Positions 29,805 through 37,996 of a stretch of 64,000 nucleotides of DNA are shown here, piece after piece. Location of the stretch: the NCBI RefSeq assembly GCF_010499245.1, contig NZ_JAAGOW010000001.1, forward strand, positions 2,170,001-2,234,000, read 5' to 3'. Made by a program: the position numbers and the translations under genes. The notes below the pieces were generated by a model, which worked only from the letters and a program-made list of their open reading frames with translations, was not told where the DNA came from and did not search any database. Positions within the stretch are counted from its first letter, which is position 1, and each line of letters opens with the position of its first letter. This DNA comes from Variovorax sp. WS11 (lineage in GTDB: Bacteria; Pseudomonadota; Gammaproteobacteria; Burkholderiales; Burkholderiaceae_C).

Positions 29805-30569
29805 ATGAACCGTTTCCGCCGCACGCTCTCCTTCTCGCTCGGCCTGTTCGCCGCCGCGCTCGCCCTCGGCGCGAATGCGCAGAACCGCGAACTGACCGTG
29901 GCCTCCAGCGCCACCTACGCGCCTTTCGCCTTCGAGAACAAGGACAAGCAGATCGTCGGCTTCGACATCGACATCATCAACGCCATCGCCAAGAATCAGG
30001 GCCTGAAGATCAAGCTGGTCAACACGCCCTGGAGCGGCATCTTCGCGGCGCTCAACAACGGCGACGTGGACCTGATCATCTCGGGCGTCACCATCAACGA
30101 CAAGCGCAAGCAGAGCTATGACTTCTCGCCGCCCTACTTCGCGGCCAAGCAGTTGATCGCGGTGCCCAAGGCCAGCAGCGTGACCTCGCTGAAGGACCTG
30201 GCCGGCAAGAAGATCGCCGTGGTCAATGCCTCGACCGCCGACGACGTGGTTTCGCGCGAGTTCGGCAAGACCAATCCCAACCTGCGCCGCTTCGAGAGCA
30301 CGCCGCTGATCATCTCCGAGCTGGCCGGCGGCGGCGTCGACGCGGCCGTCGGCGACAACGGCGTGATCGCCTATCGCGTGGCCCAGAATCCGGCCCTCAA
30401 GACCGTTGACGACAAGTCCTTCCCCGAAGAGGCCTTCGGCATCGTGGTGAAGAAGGGCGACAAGGCGCTGCAGGACAAGCTCGCCGCCGGCTTGGCGGCC
30501 ATCCGAGCCGACGGCAGCTACAACACGATCTACAAGAAGTGGTTCGACAAGGACCCCGGCGCACGCTGA
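29805..30569 (+). CDS. Amino-acid ABC transporter, periplasmic binding protein
   Basis: 254 residues. Signal peptide (SFSLGLFAAALALGANAQ) followed by a family 3 solute-binding fold: ELTVASSATYAPFAFENKDKQIVGFDIDI, then GVTINDKRKQSYDFSPPYF. It binds a polar amino acid and delivers it to the permease encoded next. The two genes are separated by an intrinsic terminator, which would favour more binding protein than permease. No ATPase gene is adjacent. Confidence 0.93.
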   Translation: MNRFRRTLSFSLGLFAAALALGANAQNRELTVASSATYAPFAFENKDKQIVGFDIDIINAIAKNQGLKIKLVNTPWSGIFAALNNGDVDLIISGVTINDKRKQSYDFSPPYFAAKQLIAVPKASSVTSLKDLAGKKIAVVNASTADDVVSREFGKTNPNLRRFESTPLIISELAGGGVDAAVGDNGVIAYRVAQNPALKTVDDKSFPEEAFGIVVKKGDKALQDKLAAGLAAIRADGSYNTIYKKWFDKDPGAR

Positions 30570-30594
30570 GTCCGGCGGCTCGCGCACGAGGATC

Positions 30595-30618
30595 ACGGCC
30601 GCCGCACGCGGCCGTTTT
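30595..30618 (+). terminator. Intrinsic terminator/attenuator between binding protein and permease
   Basis: ACGGCCG, seven-base loop, CGGCCGT, then TTTT. A perfect 7-bp stem and T run, 26 bases after the binding-protein stop and about 30 bases before the permease start. It would let only part of the transcripts reach the permease. Confidence 0.8.
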
Positions 30619-30649
30619 CCATTGACAACGACTTTGGAGGAGGGGTTCG

Positions 30650-31417
30650 ATGGAACCGATCGTGTGGTTTGGCTGGTTTCGGGTCGACATCCTGCTCGAA
30701 TACAAGAGCCTGTTCATCGAAGGCGCCTGGATGACGCTGCGCATGACGGTGCTGTGCGTGCTGCTTGGCGCCAGCTGGGGCCTGTGCCTCGCGCTGGCCC
30801 GCCTGGCCAATGCACGCCACGCGCCCTGGTCGTGGATGGCGCGCTTTTTCCTGCGTTGGCCCTCGACCGTCTACGTGAGCTTCTTCCGCGGCACGCCGCT
30901 GTTCGTGCAGATCCTGCTGATCCACTTCGCGGTGATGCCGCTGTTCATCCATCCAGCCACCGGCCTCATCGTGACCGGTGATCTCGCGCGCACGCTGAAG
31001 CAGGAGCACGGCGCCCTGATCTCCGGCATCGTCGCCCTCACGCTGAACTCGGCCGCCTACATCTCCGAGGTGTTCCGCGCCGGCATCCAGTCGATCGCGC
31101 GCGGCCAGGTCGATGCCGGCCGCTCGCTCGGCTTCACCCATGCGCAGGTGATGCGCTATGTGGTGTTGCCGCAGGCCTTCCGGCGCATGCTGCCGCCGCT
31201 CGGCAACAACGCGATCGCGCTGCTCAAGGACACCTCGCTGGTCTCGGCCATCGGCCTGGCCGAACTGGCTTACGCCGCCCGCACCGTGGCCGGCGCTTAC
31301 GCGCGCTACTGGGAGCCCTACCTGGCCATCTCCGTGGTCTACTGGTTCATGACGCTGGCACTCACGACCCTGTTGCGCCGCCTCGAATACCGGCTGGCAC
31401 GTAGCGATCGCGGCTGA
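30650..31417 (+). CDS. Amino-acid ABC transporter permease
   Basis: 255 residues with a strong GGAGGAGGGG ribosome site. Membrane segments at about 25-50, 70-100, 130-150 and 220-245, and the EAA loop SLGFTHAQVMRYVVLPQAFRRMLPPLGN, identify a HisM/GlnP-type permease. Partner of the preceding binding protein; the ATPase must be encoded elsewhere. Confidence 0.93.
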   Translation: MEPIVWFGWFRVDILLEYKSLFIEGAWMTLRMTVLCVLLGASWGLCLALARLANARHAPWSWMARFFLRWPSTVYVSFFRGTPLFVQILLIHFAVMPLFIHPATGLIVTGDLARTLKQEHGALISGIVALTLNSAAYISEVFRAGIQSIARGQVDAGRSLGFTHAQVMRYVVLPQAFRRMLPPLGNNAIALLKDTSLVSAIGLAELAYAARTVAGAYARYWEPYLAISVVYWFMTLALTTLLRRLEYRLARSDRG

Positions 31418-31447
31418 GGGCCGCCGGCGACCGGACAATAGCGGCAC

Positions 31448-33076
31448 ATGCCACCGATTTCGCCCGAGGAAACCCCCGTCGCCCCGAAGCGCGCGCAGCC
31501 GCCGCGCATCGGGCCCTTCGAGCCGCTCAAGCTGCCGGTGTTCCGCATGCTGTGGAGCACCTGGCTGGTCGCCAACATCTGCATGTGGATGAACGACGTG
31601 GCGGCGGCCTGGATGATGACCTCGCTGACCACCTCGCCGATGTGGGTCGCGCTGGTGCAGTCGGCCTCCACGCTGCCGGTGTTCCTCCTGGGACTGCCCA
31701 GCGGCGCGCTGGCCGACATCCTGGACCGGCGGCGCTGGCTGGTCGCCACCCAGTTCTGGCTGGCCGGTGCCGCGATCGTGCTGTGCACTGCCGTGGTCCT
31801 CGATCTCATGAGCGCGCCGCTCCTGCTGGCCCTGACCTTCGCCAACGGCATCGGCCTGGCACTGCGCTGGCCGGTGTTCTCGGCCATCGTGCCCGAGCTG
31901 GTGCCGCGCACCCACCTGCCGGCGGCGCTCGGGCTCAACGGGCTGGCGATGAACGCCTCGCGCATCGTCGGGCCGCTGCTGGCCGGCACGCTGATCGCGA
32001 GCGCGGGTACGGTCTGGGTCTTCGGCCTCAACGCGGTACTGTGCGTGGTCTCGGGCTTCATCGTGCTGCGGTGGCGGCGCGAGCACAAGCCGAACCCGCT
32101 GGGCCGCGAGCGGCTGATCAGCGCGATGCGGGTCGGCGTGCAGTTCGTGCGCCAGTCGCAGCGCATGCGCGCGGTGCTCACGCGCATCTCGATCTTCTTC
32201 CTGCACTCGACCGCGCTGCTGGCGCTCCTGCCGCTGCTCGCGCGCAACCTGCGCGGCGGCGGGGCCGGCACCTTCACGCTGTTGCTGGCCGCCATGGGCG
32301 CCGGCGCGATCGTGGCGGTGATGTTCCTGCCGCGCCTGCGCCAGGCTCTGGCGCGCGACCAGTTGGTGATCCGCGGCACGCTGCTGCAGTCCGCCGCCAC
32401 CGCCGTGATGGCCGTGGCGCCCAGCGCCTGGATCGCGGTGCCGGCGATGGTGGTCGGCGGCATGGCCTGGATCACGGTCGCGAACTCGCTCTCGGTCTCG
32501 GCCCAGCTGGCGCTGCCCGACTGGGTGCGCGCCCGCGGCATGTCCATCTACCAGATGGCGATCATGGGCGCGAGCGCCTTCGGCGCGGCGATCTGGGGCC
32601 AGGTGGCGGAGCTCTCCTCGCTTTCCATCACCCTCAGCATCGCGGCGGTCAGCGGCACCGCCTTCATGCTGCTGGCGCTTCGCTACGTGACCGACGGCGT
32701 CGGCGAGGACGACGACACCACCCCCGCCCGCAAGGGCTGGGTCAAGGGCCCGCCGGCCGAGGCGCCGGACGAGGACGGCCGCGTGGTGGTCACCGTCGAA
32801 TACCTGATCGACCCGGCGCGCGCCGCCGCCTTCCACGTGGTGATGCAGCAGACCCGCCGCACCCGCCTGAGCCAAGGCGCGATCGGCTGGGAGCTGCTGC
32901 ACGACATCGCCGAGCCGGGCCGCTACATCGAGGAAGTCGTCGACGAGTCCTGGACCGAGCACCTGCGCCGCTTCCACCGCGCCACCGCCGCCGACATGGC
33001 GCTGCGCGACCGGCGCCTGGCCTTCCACCAGGGCGAGACGCTGCCGGTGGTGACGCGCTACGTGGTGCGGCGCTGA
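31448..33076 (+). CDS. MFS transporter (EntS/DUF894-type) with C-terminal ABM-like domain
   Basis: 542 residues. Residues about 25-420 form 12 membrane segments of the enterobactin-exporter-like MFS_3 group (AWMMTSLTTSPMWVALVQSA; GLPSGALADILDRRRWL). Residues about 440-542 look like an antibiotic-biosynthesis-monooxygenase/Dabb-type ferredoxin fold (VVVTVEYLIDPARAAAFHVVMQQ...WELLHDIAEPGRYIEEVVDESW). Such fusions are known in this group; the job of the tail is unclear. Substrate unknown. Separate from the ABC genes though only 30 bases downstream. Confidence 0.85.
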   Translation: MPPISPEETPVAPKRAQPPRIGPFEPLKLPVFRMLWSTWLVANICMWMNDVAAAWMMTSLTTSPMWVALVQSASTLPVFLLGLPSGALADILDRRRWLVATQFWLAGAAIVLCTAVVLDLMSAPLLLALTFANGIGLALRWPVFSAIVPELVPRTHLPAALGLNGLAMNASRIVGPLLAGTLIASAGTVWVFGLNAVLCVVSGFIVLRWRREHKPNPLGRERLISAMRVGVQFVRQSQRMRAVLTRISIFFLHSTALLALLPLLARNLRGGGAGTFTLLLAAMGAGAIVAVMFLPRLRQALARDQLVIRGTLLQSAATAVMAVAPSAWIAVPAMVVGGMAWITVANSLSVSAQLALPDWVRARGMSIYQMAIMGASAFGAAIWGQVAELSSLSITLSIAAVSGTAFMLLALRYVTDGVGEDDDTTPARKGWVKGPPAEAPDEDGRVVVTVEYLIDPARAAAFHVVMQQTRRTRLSQGAIGWELLHDIAEPGRYIEEVVDESWTEHLRRFHRATAADMALRDRRLAFHQGETLPVVTRYVVRR

Positions 33077-33093
33077 TCCTGCTGGAGGAAGGG

Positions 33094-33142
33094 CTGCCGG
33101 CGTCCTAGGGCTGACAGCTTCCCGAAAGCTTGTCGCCGGCAG
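33094..33142. repeat. Large imperfect stem-loop between the MFS and Bug genes
   Basis: The outer arms CTGCCGGCG and CGCCGGCAG (9 bp, perfect) enclose an inner hairpin GAC-AGCTT / AAGCT-GTC with loop cccga. No T run follows. It may be a terminator for the MFS gene or a structured leader for the next gene, whose ATG is 38 bases downstream. Confidence 0.5.
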
Positions 33143-33179
33143 CATGGGCGCCTTTCGAACCACAGCGATGGAGACAAGC

Positions 33180-34199
33180 ATGAACGATCCGCAACTCGCC
33201 GGGCCCGCGCCCGCTTCCGCCGCCACGCGCCGCCGCCTGCTGGGCCTGACGGGCGCCCTCAGCCTGACCGCCCTCTGGCCGCACGGCGCCCGGGCCCAGG
33301 CGGCCTGGCCGAGCAAGCCGGTGCGCTTCGTCGTGCCCTTCGCGCCGGGTGGCAGCTCGGAGATCGTGGCGCGCTCGGTCGCGGCCGAGCTCTCGCGCAC
33401 GCTGGGCCAGAACGTGTTCGTCGAGAACAAGCCCGGCGCCGCCGGCAACATCGCGATGGCCGAGGTGGCGCGCAGCGACGACCAGCACACGCTGATCCTC
33501 GGCCACATCGGCACGCTGGCCGTCAACCCCTACATCTTCGACAAGCTGCCCTACGACGCCAACAAGGACTTCAAGCCGGTCAGCCTGCTGGCCAAGGTGC
33601 CCAGCCTGTACGTCGTGCACCCCGACGTCCCGGCGAAGAACCTGCGCGAGCTGATCGCCTATGCGCAGGGCAAACCCGGCAAGCTCAGCTACGGTTCGGC
33701 CGGCAACGGCAGCGCCGGCCACCTCGCCTTCGAGTACCTCAAGATGACGGCCAACATCTTCATGCTGCACGTGCCCTACCGCGGCACCGGCCCGATGCTG
33801 ACCGACCTGATGGCCGGGCGGCTCGACGCCTCGGCGATCGGCGCGGCGGCGGTCCTCCCTTTCATCAAGGCCGGCAAGCTGCGCTGCATTGCAACCGGCT
33901 CGTCGGCACGGCTGCCGCAGCTGCCCGAAGTGCCCACCGTGGCCGAGCAGGGCTTCCCCGGCTTCGAAATGACGCAGTGGTACGGCCTGCTCGCGCCGGC
34001 GAACCTCTCGGCCGCGAATCTGGCCAAGCTGTCGGGCGAAACCATCAAGGCGGTGAAGGCGCCGGCCGCGATGGAGCGGCTCAAGGGCGACGCCGCCGAG
34101 GCGATAGGCGACACGCCCGAGCAGTTCGCCAAGTTCATCGCCGGCGAGCAGGCGCGCTGGAAGAAGGTCATCACCCGGGCCAACATCAAGCCCGATTGA
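33180..34199 (+). CDS. Bug/TctC-type tripartite-tricarboxylate solute-binding protein
   Basis: 339 residues from the ATG at 33180, which has GGAGA just upstream; upstream ATGs are less likely. A twin-arginine-like start (TRRRLLGLTGALSLTALW) precedes the Bug fold: WPSKPVRFVVPFAPGGSSEIVARSVA, NVFVENKPGAAGN, then LMAGRLDASAIGAAAVLPFIKAGKLR. It binds a carboxylate in the periplasm. It is followed by a TctD/TctE-like regulatory pair instead of tctAB permease genes, so it may serve as a sensor partner as well as for uptake. Confidence 0.92.
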   Translation: MNDPQLAGPAPASAATRRRLLGLTGALSLTALWPHGARAQAAWPSKPVRFVVPFAPGGSSEIVARSVAAELSRTLGQNVFVENKPGAAGNIAMAEVARSDDQHTLILGHIGTLAVNPYIFDKLPYDANKDFKPVSLLAKVPSLYVVHPDVPAKNLRELIAYAQGKPGKLSYGSAGNGSAGHLAFEYLKMTANIFMLHVPYRGTGPMLTDLMAGRLDASAIGAAAVLPFIKAGKLRCIATGSSARLPQLPEVPTVAEQGFPGFEMTQWYGLLAPANLSAANLAKLSGETIKAVKAPAAMERLKGDAAEAIGDTPEQFAKFIAGEQARWKKVITRANIKPD

Positions 34200-34224
34200 C
34201 GTCGTCCGCGCATAGCATCCCGGC

Positions 34225-34890
34225 ATGCGCATCCTGCTCGCCGAAGACGAACACACGCTGGGCACCTGGCTCTGCAAGGCGCTGGAGCATGCCGGCATCC
34301 AGGTCGACTGGGTGGACGACGGCCGGCTGGCGGACCGCGCCTTGCAGCAGCACGACCACGATGCGCTGGTGCTCGACCTTGGCCTGCCCGGCCTGGACGG
34401 CCATACGGTGCTGCAACGCCTGCGCGCCCGCGACCAGCGGCTGCCGGCGCTGATCCTGACGGCGCGCGACTCGGTGGACGAGCGGGTGCGCGCCCTCAAC
34501 GCCGGCGCCGACGACTTCCTCGCCAAGCCCTTCGCGCTGGCCGAGCTGGAAGCCCGGCTGCATGCGCTGGTGCGGCGGGCGCGCGGCATCGAGCATCCGC
34601 GCCTGGCCTGCGGACCGCTGGCCTGGGACGCCGCGCGCCGCCAGTTCCTGCTGCACGGCGAGCCGCTGCCGCTGACGCCGCGCGAGCAGGCCGTGCTACG
34701 CGTGCTGGTGCAGCGCAGCGGCGAGCCCTTCTCCAAGCAGCAGATCCTAGAACGCGTGTTCTCCGACGAGGCGGACGTGCAGCCGGAGGCGGTCGAGGTG
34801 CTGGTCCACCGCCTGCGCAAGCGGCTCGACGGGCGCGGCGTGGGCATCACGACGCTGCGCGGTCTCGGCTATGCGCTGGAAGTGGCCTGA
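34225..34890 (+). CDS. Response regulator, OmpR/TctD type
   Basis: 221 residues. Receiver domain with acidic pair Glu7-Asp8, phospho-acceptor Asp51 (LVLDLGLPG) and Lys in FLAKPFAL; the C-terminal winged helix has LTPREQAVLRVLVQRSGEPFSKQQI and VHRLRKRLDG. It overlaps the sensor gene by 20 bases. Likely activates carboxylate transport genes, whose location is not in the window. Confidence 0.93.
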   Translation: MRILLAEDEHTLGTWLCKALEHAGIQVDWVDDGRLADRALQQHDHDALVLDLGLPGLDGHTVLQRLRARDQRLPALILTARDSVDERVRALNAGADDFLAKPFALAELEARLHALVRRARGIEHPRLACGPLAWDAARRQFLLHGEPLPLTPREQAVLRVLVQRSGEPFSKQQILERVFSDEADVQPEAVEVLVHRLRKRLDGRGVGITTLRGLGYALEVA

Positions 34891-36277
34891 GCGGCTGCGC
34901 GAGGCCAGCCTGTGGCAGCGCCTTGCCTGGCTGCTGCTGCCGGTGCTGGTGGCGGTGACCGCGCTCGAGCTCTGGATGACGCGGCACGACGCGCTCGAGG
35001 CCGCCGATGCCGCCTACGACCGCTCGCTGCTGGGCGCGCTCAAATCCATCGACGCCAACATCTCGACCGCCTCGGGCGGCCTGTCGGTGGAGCTGCCCTA
35101 TCGCATGTTCGAGTTCTTCGAGCTCACCGCGAGCGGGCAGGTCTTCTTCCGCGTCGCCACCTCCGACGGGCTGGTGGAGCTGGGCAGTGCCGACCTGCCC
35201 GCGCCGCCGGGCACGCTCGCGAGCGGCGTGCCGGTGTTCTACGACGCACCCTACTTCAAGGAGCCGGTGCGCTTCGCCGCCTACCGGCGCGCGCTGGAGC
35301 AGGCGCCGGCCGGCAGCGAGGCGCGCAGCGTGCTCGTGCAGGTGGGCGAGAGCACGCGCTCGCGCCAGGAATTCACGCGCCGCTTCGTGCGCCGCGCGGC
35401 GCTGCGCGATGCGCTGGTGCTGGCCCTGCTGGTGTGCAGCACCGCCGCTGCGCTGGCCGCCGCCTTGCGCCCGCTGGCGCGGCTGGCACGCGAGGTGCAG
35501 ACCCGAAGGCCCGAGGACCTGGCCCCGATCGCCGACGCCGGGCTGCCGGCCGACATCCGGCCCCTGGTGGCGGCAGTCAACCAGCAGATGGCGCGCACCC
35601 AGGCGCTGGCGACGCAGCAGCGGCAGTTCCTCGACGATGCCTCGCACCAGCTGCGCACCCACCTCACGACGTTGCAGATGCAGGCCGACTACGCCCAGCG
35701 CGAGCAGGACGGCGAGCAGGTGCGGGCCGCGCTGCGCGCGCTGGGCGCGGAGATCGGCCGCGCCACCCGCAGCACCCAGCAGCTGCTGGCGCTGGGCCGC
35801 AGCGACACCGCCGCGCTGGAAGCCGGGCCGCTGGACCTGGCGGCCTTGCTGCGCGAGGTGGCGCTGGACTTCCTGCCGCAGGCGCGCGCAAAGCAGATCG
35901 ACCTCGGTATCCACACGCCCGCGCCCGAATTTCCGGCAGTGGCCGACCGCGGCCTGTTGCGCGAGGCGCTGGCAAACCTGGTGGCCAACGCGATCGCCAA
36001 CACGCCCGCGGGCGGCACCGTGACCCTGTTCGCCGCGGCCGACGCGCAGGGCTTCAGCCTCAACGTGGAGGACGACGGCCCCGGCCTGAGCGCCGAGGAA
36101 CGCGCCCTGCTGGGCCAGCGCTTCCGGCGCGGCAAGCGCGCGGCCGGCGGCGGCTCGGGGCTGGGCCTGGCGATCGCGCGCGCGATCGCCGAGCGCCATC
36201 AAGGTGCGCTGCGGCTGGAAGCGCGCGAGGCGGGCAGCGGGCTGCATGCCATCCTGTGGTGGCCGAGGATGAGATGA
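34871..36277 (+). CDS. Sensor histidine kinase, TctE-like
   Basis: 468 residues: membrane helix about 15-37, periplasmic part about 38-175 with a double-Cache-like start, second helix about 176-198, then dimerisation and ATPase domains. The phospho-His is His259 in DASHQLRT; the nucleotide-binding boxes are LANLVANAIANTP (N), VEDDGPGLS (G1) and GGGSGLGLAIAR (G2). The usual Pro after the H-box (LRTPLT) is His264 here. It overlaps the response regulator gene and ends overlapping the next binding-protein gene (ATGA), giving a four-gene unit. Confidence 0.93.
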   Translation: MRWKWPERLREASLWQRLAWLLLPVLVAVTALELWMTRHDALEAADAAYDRSLLGALKSIDANISTASGGLSVELPYRMFEFFELTASGQVFFRVATSDGLVELGSADLPAPPGTLASGVPVFYDAPYFKEPVRFAAYRRALEQAPAGSEARSVLVQVGESTRSRQEFTRRFVRRAALRDALVLALLVCSTAAALAAALRPLARLAREVQTRRPEDLAPIADAGLPADIRPLVAAVNQQMARTQALATQQRQFLDDASHQLRTHLTTLQMQADYAQREQDGEQVRAALRALGAEIGRATRSTQQLLALGRSDTAALEAGPLDLAALLREVALDFLPQARAKQIDLGIHTPAPEFPAVADRGLLREALANLVANAIANTPAGGTVTLFAAADAQGFSLNVEDDGPGLSAEERALLGQRFRRGKRAAGGGSGLGLAIARAIAERHQGALRLEAREAGSGLHAILWWPRMR

Positions 36278-37320
36278 GCCCCATGCAAGGCGTGCCCACC
36301 TTTGCCCGCTCACGCCGCGCAACGCTGCGCGTGCTATGCGCGCTCGCGGCCCTCGGCGGCACGCCCCTGCGCACCGCCCTGGCGGCGGAAGACGATCCCT
36401 CGAACGGCCCCGCCGAATGCGTGGTCCCGGCCAAGCCCGGCGGCGGCTTCGACCTGAGCTGCATGCTCGCCCGCGAAGCCCTGCAGGCGGTGCGGCCGGC
36501 GCGGCCGCCGCTGGCGCGCCGCTACCTGCCCGGCGGCATCGGCGCCGTGGCCTTCGACCGCGTCGCGACCGGCCGCCTGGGCGGGCCCTCGACCCTTGTC
36601 GCCTTCTCCAGCGGCTCGCTGCTCAATCTGGCGCAGGGCCGCTTCGGGCCGCATTCGCCCTCGGCCGTGCGCTGGATCGCCACGCTGGGCACCGACTACG
36701 GCGTGATCGCCGTGCACCGCGACGCGCCCTTCAGGACGCTCGCCGACCTGGTCGCCGCCTTGCGCCAGGACCCCGGGCGCCTGGCCTTCGGCGCGGGCGG
36801 CACCGTCGGCAGCCAGGACTGGGTCAAGGCCGCGCTGCTGGTGCGCGCCGCCGGGCGCGATCACAAGGCGATGCGCTTCGTGGCCTTCGAGGGCGGCGGC
36901 GACGCCCTGGCGGCGCTGCAGGGCCGGCATGTGGACGTGTTCCCGGGCGACGCGGCCGAGGCGCTGCAGGCCCAGGCCGGCGGCGCGCCGCTGCGCATCC
37001 TGGCGGTGCTGGCCGAGGCCCGGCTGTCCGGCGCCCTGGCCGGCATACCGACCGCGCGCGAGCAGGGCATCGAGCTGGTCTGGCTGACCGTGCGCGGCCT
37101 GTACCTCGGCGCCGACGCCCCCGAAAGCGCCGTGCGCGCCTGGACCGAGGCCTTCCGGCAGGCGGTCGCCAGCCCCGGCTATGCCGCGCTGCGCGAGCGC
37201 CATGGCCTGCACCCCTTCGAGCCGCTCACCGGCGCCGCGCTGGAGGATTTCGTGCGCCTTCGCATCGAGGATTACCAGCGCCTGGCCGGGGAACTGGGCC
37301 TGCGGCGCTGGTCGCGGTAG
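36274..37320 (+). CDS. Second TctC-like tricarboxylate-binding protein, coupled to the sensor gene
   Basis: 348 residues. The ATGA overlap with the kinase stop shows translational coupling. Signal region TLRVLCALAALGGTPLRTALA, then ECVVPAKPGGGFDLSCMLAREAL and PGGIGAVAFDRVATGR, characteristic of the TctC family; later LAFGAGGTVGSQDWVKAALLV. It probably presents a tricarboxylate or related acid to the sensor kinase, since no permease gene is present. Confidence 0.87.
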   Translation: MSPMQGVPTFARSRRATLRVLCALAALGGTPLRTALAAEDDPSNGPAECVVPAKPGGGFDLSCMLAREALQAVRPARPPLARRYLPGGIGAVAFDRVATGRLGGPSTLVAFSSGSLLNLAQGRFGPHSPSAVRWIATLGTDYGVIAVHRDAPFRTLADLVAALRQDPGRLAFGAGGTVGSQDWVKAALLVRAAGRDHKAMRFVAFEGGGDALAALQGRHVDVFPGDAAEALQAQAGGAPLRILAVLAEARLSGALAGIPTAREQGIELVWLTVRGLYLGADAPESAVRAWTEAFRQAVASPGYAALRERHGLHPFEPLTGAALEDFVRLRIEDYQRLAGELGLRRWSR

Positions 37321-37456
37321 CATCGGGCTTCTGCCAGGGCGGGGAACCTAATCCGGGCCTCACACTCCCAAGGCATGATCCGCTGCACAACAAGGGCCCT
37401 TGCGCCTGCCACGACAACAGCAGCCTGCACCGCACAACAAACAGGAAAGTCTTTTC

Positions 37457-37984
37457 ATGCGACTCACCACCAAAGGCCGTTTCGCAGTTACTGCCATGAT
37501 CGACCTGGCGCTGCGTGAGCGCACGGGGCCGGTCACGCTGGCTGCCATCAGCCAGCGGCAGCGCATCTCCCTTTCATATCTCGAGCAGCTGTTCGGCAAG
37601 CTGCGCCGCCACAAGCTGGTGGAGTCCACCCGCGGTCCCGGCGGCGGCTATTCGCTGGGCCGCAAGGCGGCCGACATCACGGTGGCGGACATCATCTTCT
37701 CCATCGAGGACGAGCCTTCGGAAAAGAGCGAGCCCGATGCCGGCGCCGACGGCCGCTGCAGCACCGAGGAGCTCTGGGCCTCGCTGAACCGCCGCACGGT
37801 GGAGTTCCTGGACTCGGTCTCGCTGCAGAGCCTGGTCATGGAACAGCTGGCCAAGGGCGTGAAGGTCGATGACGGCCCGGCCGTCAGGCGCGTGCCGGCC
37901 ACCACGCCACCCCCCAAGCGGCCGCGCGTGAACGCGCCCAACTCGGTGTTCGCGCTGGGCCGCGCGCTCGCCACCAAGCGCTGA
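37457..37984 (+). CDS. Rrf2 family regulator, IscR paralogue lacking most Fe-S ligands
   Basis: 175 residues from MRLTTKGRFAVTAMIDLAL. The HTH and wing (ISQRQRISLSYLEQLFGKLRRHKLVESTRGPGGGYSLGRKA) match IscR closely. In IscR the [2Fe-2S] cluster is held by three Cys and a His; here only one Cys (Cys101, in GADGRCSTEELW) remains, and the His position is Glu. No iscS or iscU follows. It is thus probably a cluster-free DNA-binding paralogue, or the ligand set has changed. The C-terminal tail VNAPNSVFALGRALA resembles that of IscR proteins from this family. Confidence 0.88.
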   Translation: MRLTTKGRFAVTAMIDLALRERTGPVTLAAISQRQRISLSYLEQLFGKLRRHKLVESTRGPGGGYSLGRKAADITVADIIFSIEDEPSEKSEPDAGADGRCSTEELWASLNRRTVEFLDSVSLQSLVMEQLAKGVKVDDGPAVRRVPATTPPPKRPRVNAPNSVFALGRALATKR

Positions 37985-37996
37985 TCCCTCCGCGCT

